This document shows, in pieces, positions 41,591 to 42,738 of a stretch of DNA of 42,738 bases. Each line of letters starts with the position of its first letter. Position 1 is the first letter of the stretch. Source of the DNA: a virus. The stretch lies in the IMG/VR virus record IMGVR_UViG_3300007725_000008, positions 1-42,738 of that record; one strand, written 5' to 3'. A program made the translations under genes and the position numbers. The notes beneath the pieces were generated by a model that searched no databases, was not told the DNA's origin, and worked only from the letters and a program-made list of their open reading frames with translations.

Positions 41591-41680
41591 TTATCGGCGT
41601 CGCCTTTTATTCGTTCGCCTACTCAATTCCTCGTAATCCGCGCCATAAAGCAATCGCCCGATCAGATTAAATATAAACAT
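41591..41680 (-). CDS. Mini-ORF with hydrophobic N-terminus and Arg tail (29 aa)
   Basis: A 29-aa frame with GAGGTGATG just before the ATG and a terminator directly after the stop. Residues 1-13 (MFIFNLIGRLLYG) are hydrophobic and amphipathic, 14-19 acidic (DYEELS), and 20-29 end in KRRRR. The tidy start and stop signals suggest real translation. Such a layout fits a membrane-active or nucleic-acid-binding micro-protein. Confidence 0.45.
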   Translation of the reverse strand: MFIFNLIGRLLYGADYEELSRRTNKRRRR

Positions 41681-41720
41681 CATCACCTCGTTTGTTAAAC
41701 ATATAAGCGAGTCTATGGGA

Positions 41721-42128
41721 TCATGTGGGACATATCAAGTTAAAAACGGAATCCCAATCGAACTTTTTCTCCGATACAAAAACGGCCTCTGTTTTGAGGC
41801 CGTCCGTTTTTACATCTATCGCTTGCCGTGCATGATACAAAAATAACTTCGGCACCGACGTAGCCTTGGATTGCTGTTTAACCAATATCCAACTGCTACT
41901 GTGTTTATGCTTGGTAAGCCATGCCACCTGATGCGGGCTAAGGTTTACCGCGTTCGCTTTACAAAACTTTAGCTCGACAAAATGAAACGCGCCACGCTCA
42001 TCACAAAGCATAAGATCAGGTATGCCACGCCCAACAGAGTTTTCAATTCTGGTGAGAATCAAACTCCGCGTCTTCGATCTCTGCGCTGCTGCCTTCAATT
42101 GCTGATAAAGGCCCGCTTCGGTCTTCAT
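41721..42128 (-). CDS. VRR-NUC-type PD-(D/E)xK nuclease (135 aa)
   Basis: The VRR-NUC pattern is present: LTRIENSVGRGIPDLML, then FHFVELKFCKA, LSPHQVAWLTKH and WILVKQ. The catalytic set is the PD of GIPDL, the E and K of VELK, and the Q of HQVAW. Such nucleases act on branched or replicating DNA, or serve packaging and host-DNA degradation in phages. The ATG at 42128 is chosen from family start patterns; 42161 is the other ATG. Either overlaps the terminase gene by 86-119 bases in another frame. No strong ribosome site is visible. Confidence 0.8.
   Translation of the reverse strand: MKTEAGLYQQLKAAAQRSKTRSLILTRIENSVGRGIPDLMLCDERGAFHFVELKFCKANAVNLSPHQVAWLTKHKHSSSWILVKQQSKATSVPKLFLYHARQAIDVKTDGLKTEAVFVSEKKFDWDSVFNLICPT
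41778..41803 (-). terminator. Terminator-like hairpin inside the nuclease gene
   Basis: On the minus strand ACGGCCTC and GAGGCCGT form a perfect 8-bp stem around AAAACA, followed by TTTTTG. It lies about 57 bases before the nuclease stop. Confidence 0.6.
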
Positions 42129-42705
42129 CTTGATTTGGGGTAATATCGATTGCGTCGCCATAGGTTGTCTTCAATTCGTTCAAAGCTTTCAAAACGTCTT
42201 CTTTGCTCATGCTGTCAATGCTGCCGTGCCTGATCTCAGATTTCGAAACATAGATATCGCCCTGCGCCATGCCTCGACGGTACTCCGCCTGAACTGCGGC
42301 AGAGTATGCCCCGTTCTCCATTGCCAGATCACGGATGCGCTGCAAATCCCTAACGTGCCGTTGATAGGTCACGCCAAACTTTGCGTCCAACTCATCCTTA
42401 TACTCTTTAATCATCTTGCAAACGTGCGGGCTGATATATGGGTTTGTCATTTGCGACGCTCGGACAGGGGCAGACTTCTCAGAGTATCCTGCCCGCAATG
42501 CTGCCTCGGTTGCTGTGATTGTCCCGTCGTTGGAAACCAACTCTTTAACAAAAATTTCCTGCATGCGTGTCAGGGGGCTATTCTCATTCACCCGCTTACG
42601 GCCGCGCAACTCATCAGGGTTTTGTTTGTTATATTTCTTGGCGGTCGGTTTCTTCTTTGGTCGGATAACCAAACCTGCGTCCAAGATGTTCTTTTTCTTT
42701 GCCAT
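42043..42705 (-). CDS. terS: Terminase small subunit (220 aa)
   Basis: The ATG at 42705 has GAGG 6 bases before it; the Met four codons earlier overlaps that site. After a Lys-rich N-terminus (1-40) the HTH part reads SPLTRMQEIFVKELVSND, TATEAALRAGYSEKSAPVRASQ and ISPHVCKMIKEY (about 43-102), the pattern of Terminase_2-like small subunits that bind the packaging site. Helices follow (105-175), and the C-terminus is acidic. It is the first gene in the window; no promoter is evident in the 33 bases upstream. Confidence 0.85.
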   Translation of the reverse strand: MAKKKNILDAGLVIRPKKKPTAKKYNKQNPDELRGRKRVNENSPLTRMQEIFVKELVSNDGTITATEAALRAGYSEKSAPVRASQMTNPYISPHVCKMIKEYKDELDAKFGVTYQRHVRDLQRIRDLAMENGAYSAAVQAEYRRGMAQGDIYVSKSEIRHGSIDSMSKEDVLKALNELKTTYGDAIDITPNQDEDRSGPLSAIEGSSAEIEDAEFDSHQN

Positions 42706-42738
42706 GTCATGCCTCATAACTATTCAGCTATAATAACA

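Noticed and set aside
1-42738. tRNA genes, integrase, attachment sites or insertion sequences
   Set aside because: No cloverleaf, recombinase motif or terminal inverted repeats were seen by reading; a weak tRNA could be missed.

Overview
The window reads as a piece of a tailed bacteriophage genome (Caudoviricetes). It carries a P22-type portal, both terminase subunits, an HK97-fold-type capsid protein, a lysis module and a long block of tail and virion genes. Every gene I can support lies on the minus strand and is packed with 1-8 base overlaps, many of TAATG or ATGA type. The protein styles (GxVGxVxV repeat proteins, GGPVM-type virion motifs, 2OG-Fe(II) oxygenases, small Lys/Arg-rich proteins, a phage GroES-like gene) match phages of marine bacteria as I remember them. 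A marine alphaproteobacterial host is an inference, not something the sequence proves. A podovirus-like virion is suggested by the portal, P22 gp4/T7 gp11-like adaptors, the lack of an obvious tape measure or tail sheath, and a set of large helical ejection-type proteins.

Layout in transcription order (right to left). 42.7-41.7 kb: terminase small subunit and an overlapping VRR-NUC-type nuclease. 41.7-38.0 kb: an accessory module of a 29-aa ORF, a Cys-rich protein, a DUF932-like protein and four small proteins. Its intergenic spaces repeat one cassette: an ATATGCGAT-type element, a GC hairpin and a TATGAGGTAAAA ribosome site. 38.0-37.55 kb: a non-coding, palindrome-rich stretch. 37.5-33.7 kb: large terminase and portal. 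33.7-31.1 kb: a dense lysis module of nested mini-genes, a two-TM protein, a holin, a spanin-like protein and an M15 endolysin. 31.1-27.5 kb: a promoter, a GroES-like co-chaperonin, scaffold, decoration-like protein and major capsid protein, ending in a strong terminator.

27.35-22 kb: a structured leader, decoration-like proteins, a run of tiny basic proteins and head-tail adaptors. 22-17 kb: receptor-binding and tail genes, comprising an S74-chaperone spike, a repeat protein, a collagen-like fibre and a tail-assembly chaperone. 17-15 kb: a three-gene cassette with two 2OG-Fe(II) oxygenases. 15-0 kb: a beta-rich tail protein followed by five or six large, translationally coupled genes, probably internal virion/DNA-ejection proteins; the last runs off the left edge.

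No DNA polymerase, primase, helicase, integrase or tRNA gene is visible, so replication genes must lie outside the window. The most interesting items are the repeated regulatory cassette of the accessory module, the Cys-rich protein whose motifs look circularly permuted, the cluster of tiny basic/AT-hook proteins, the lysis mini-genes, and the short GGPVM motif shared by neighbouring ejection-type proteins.
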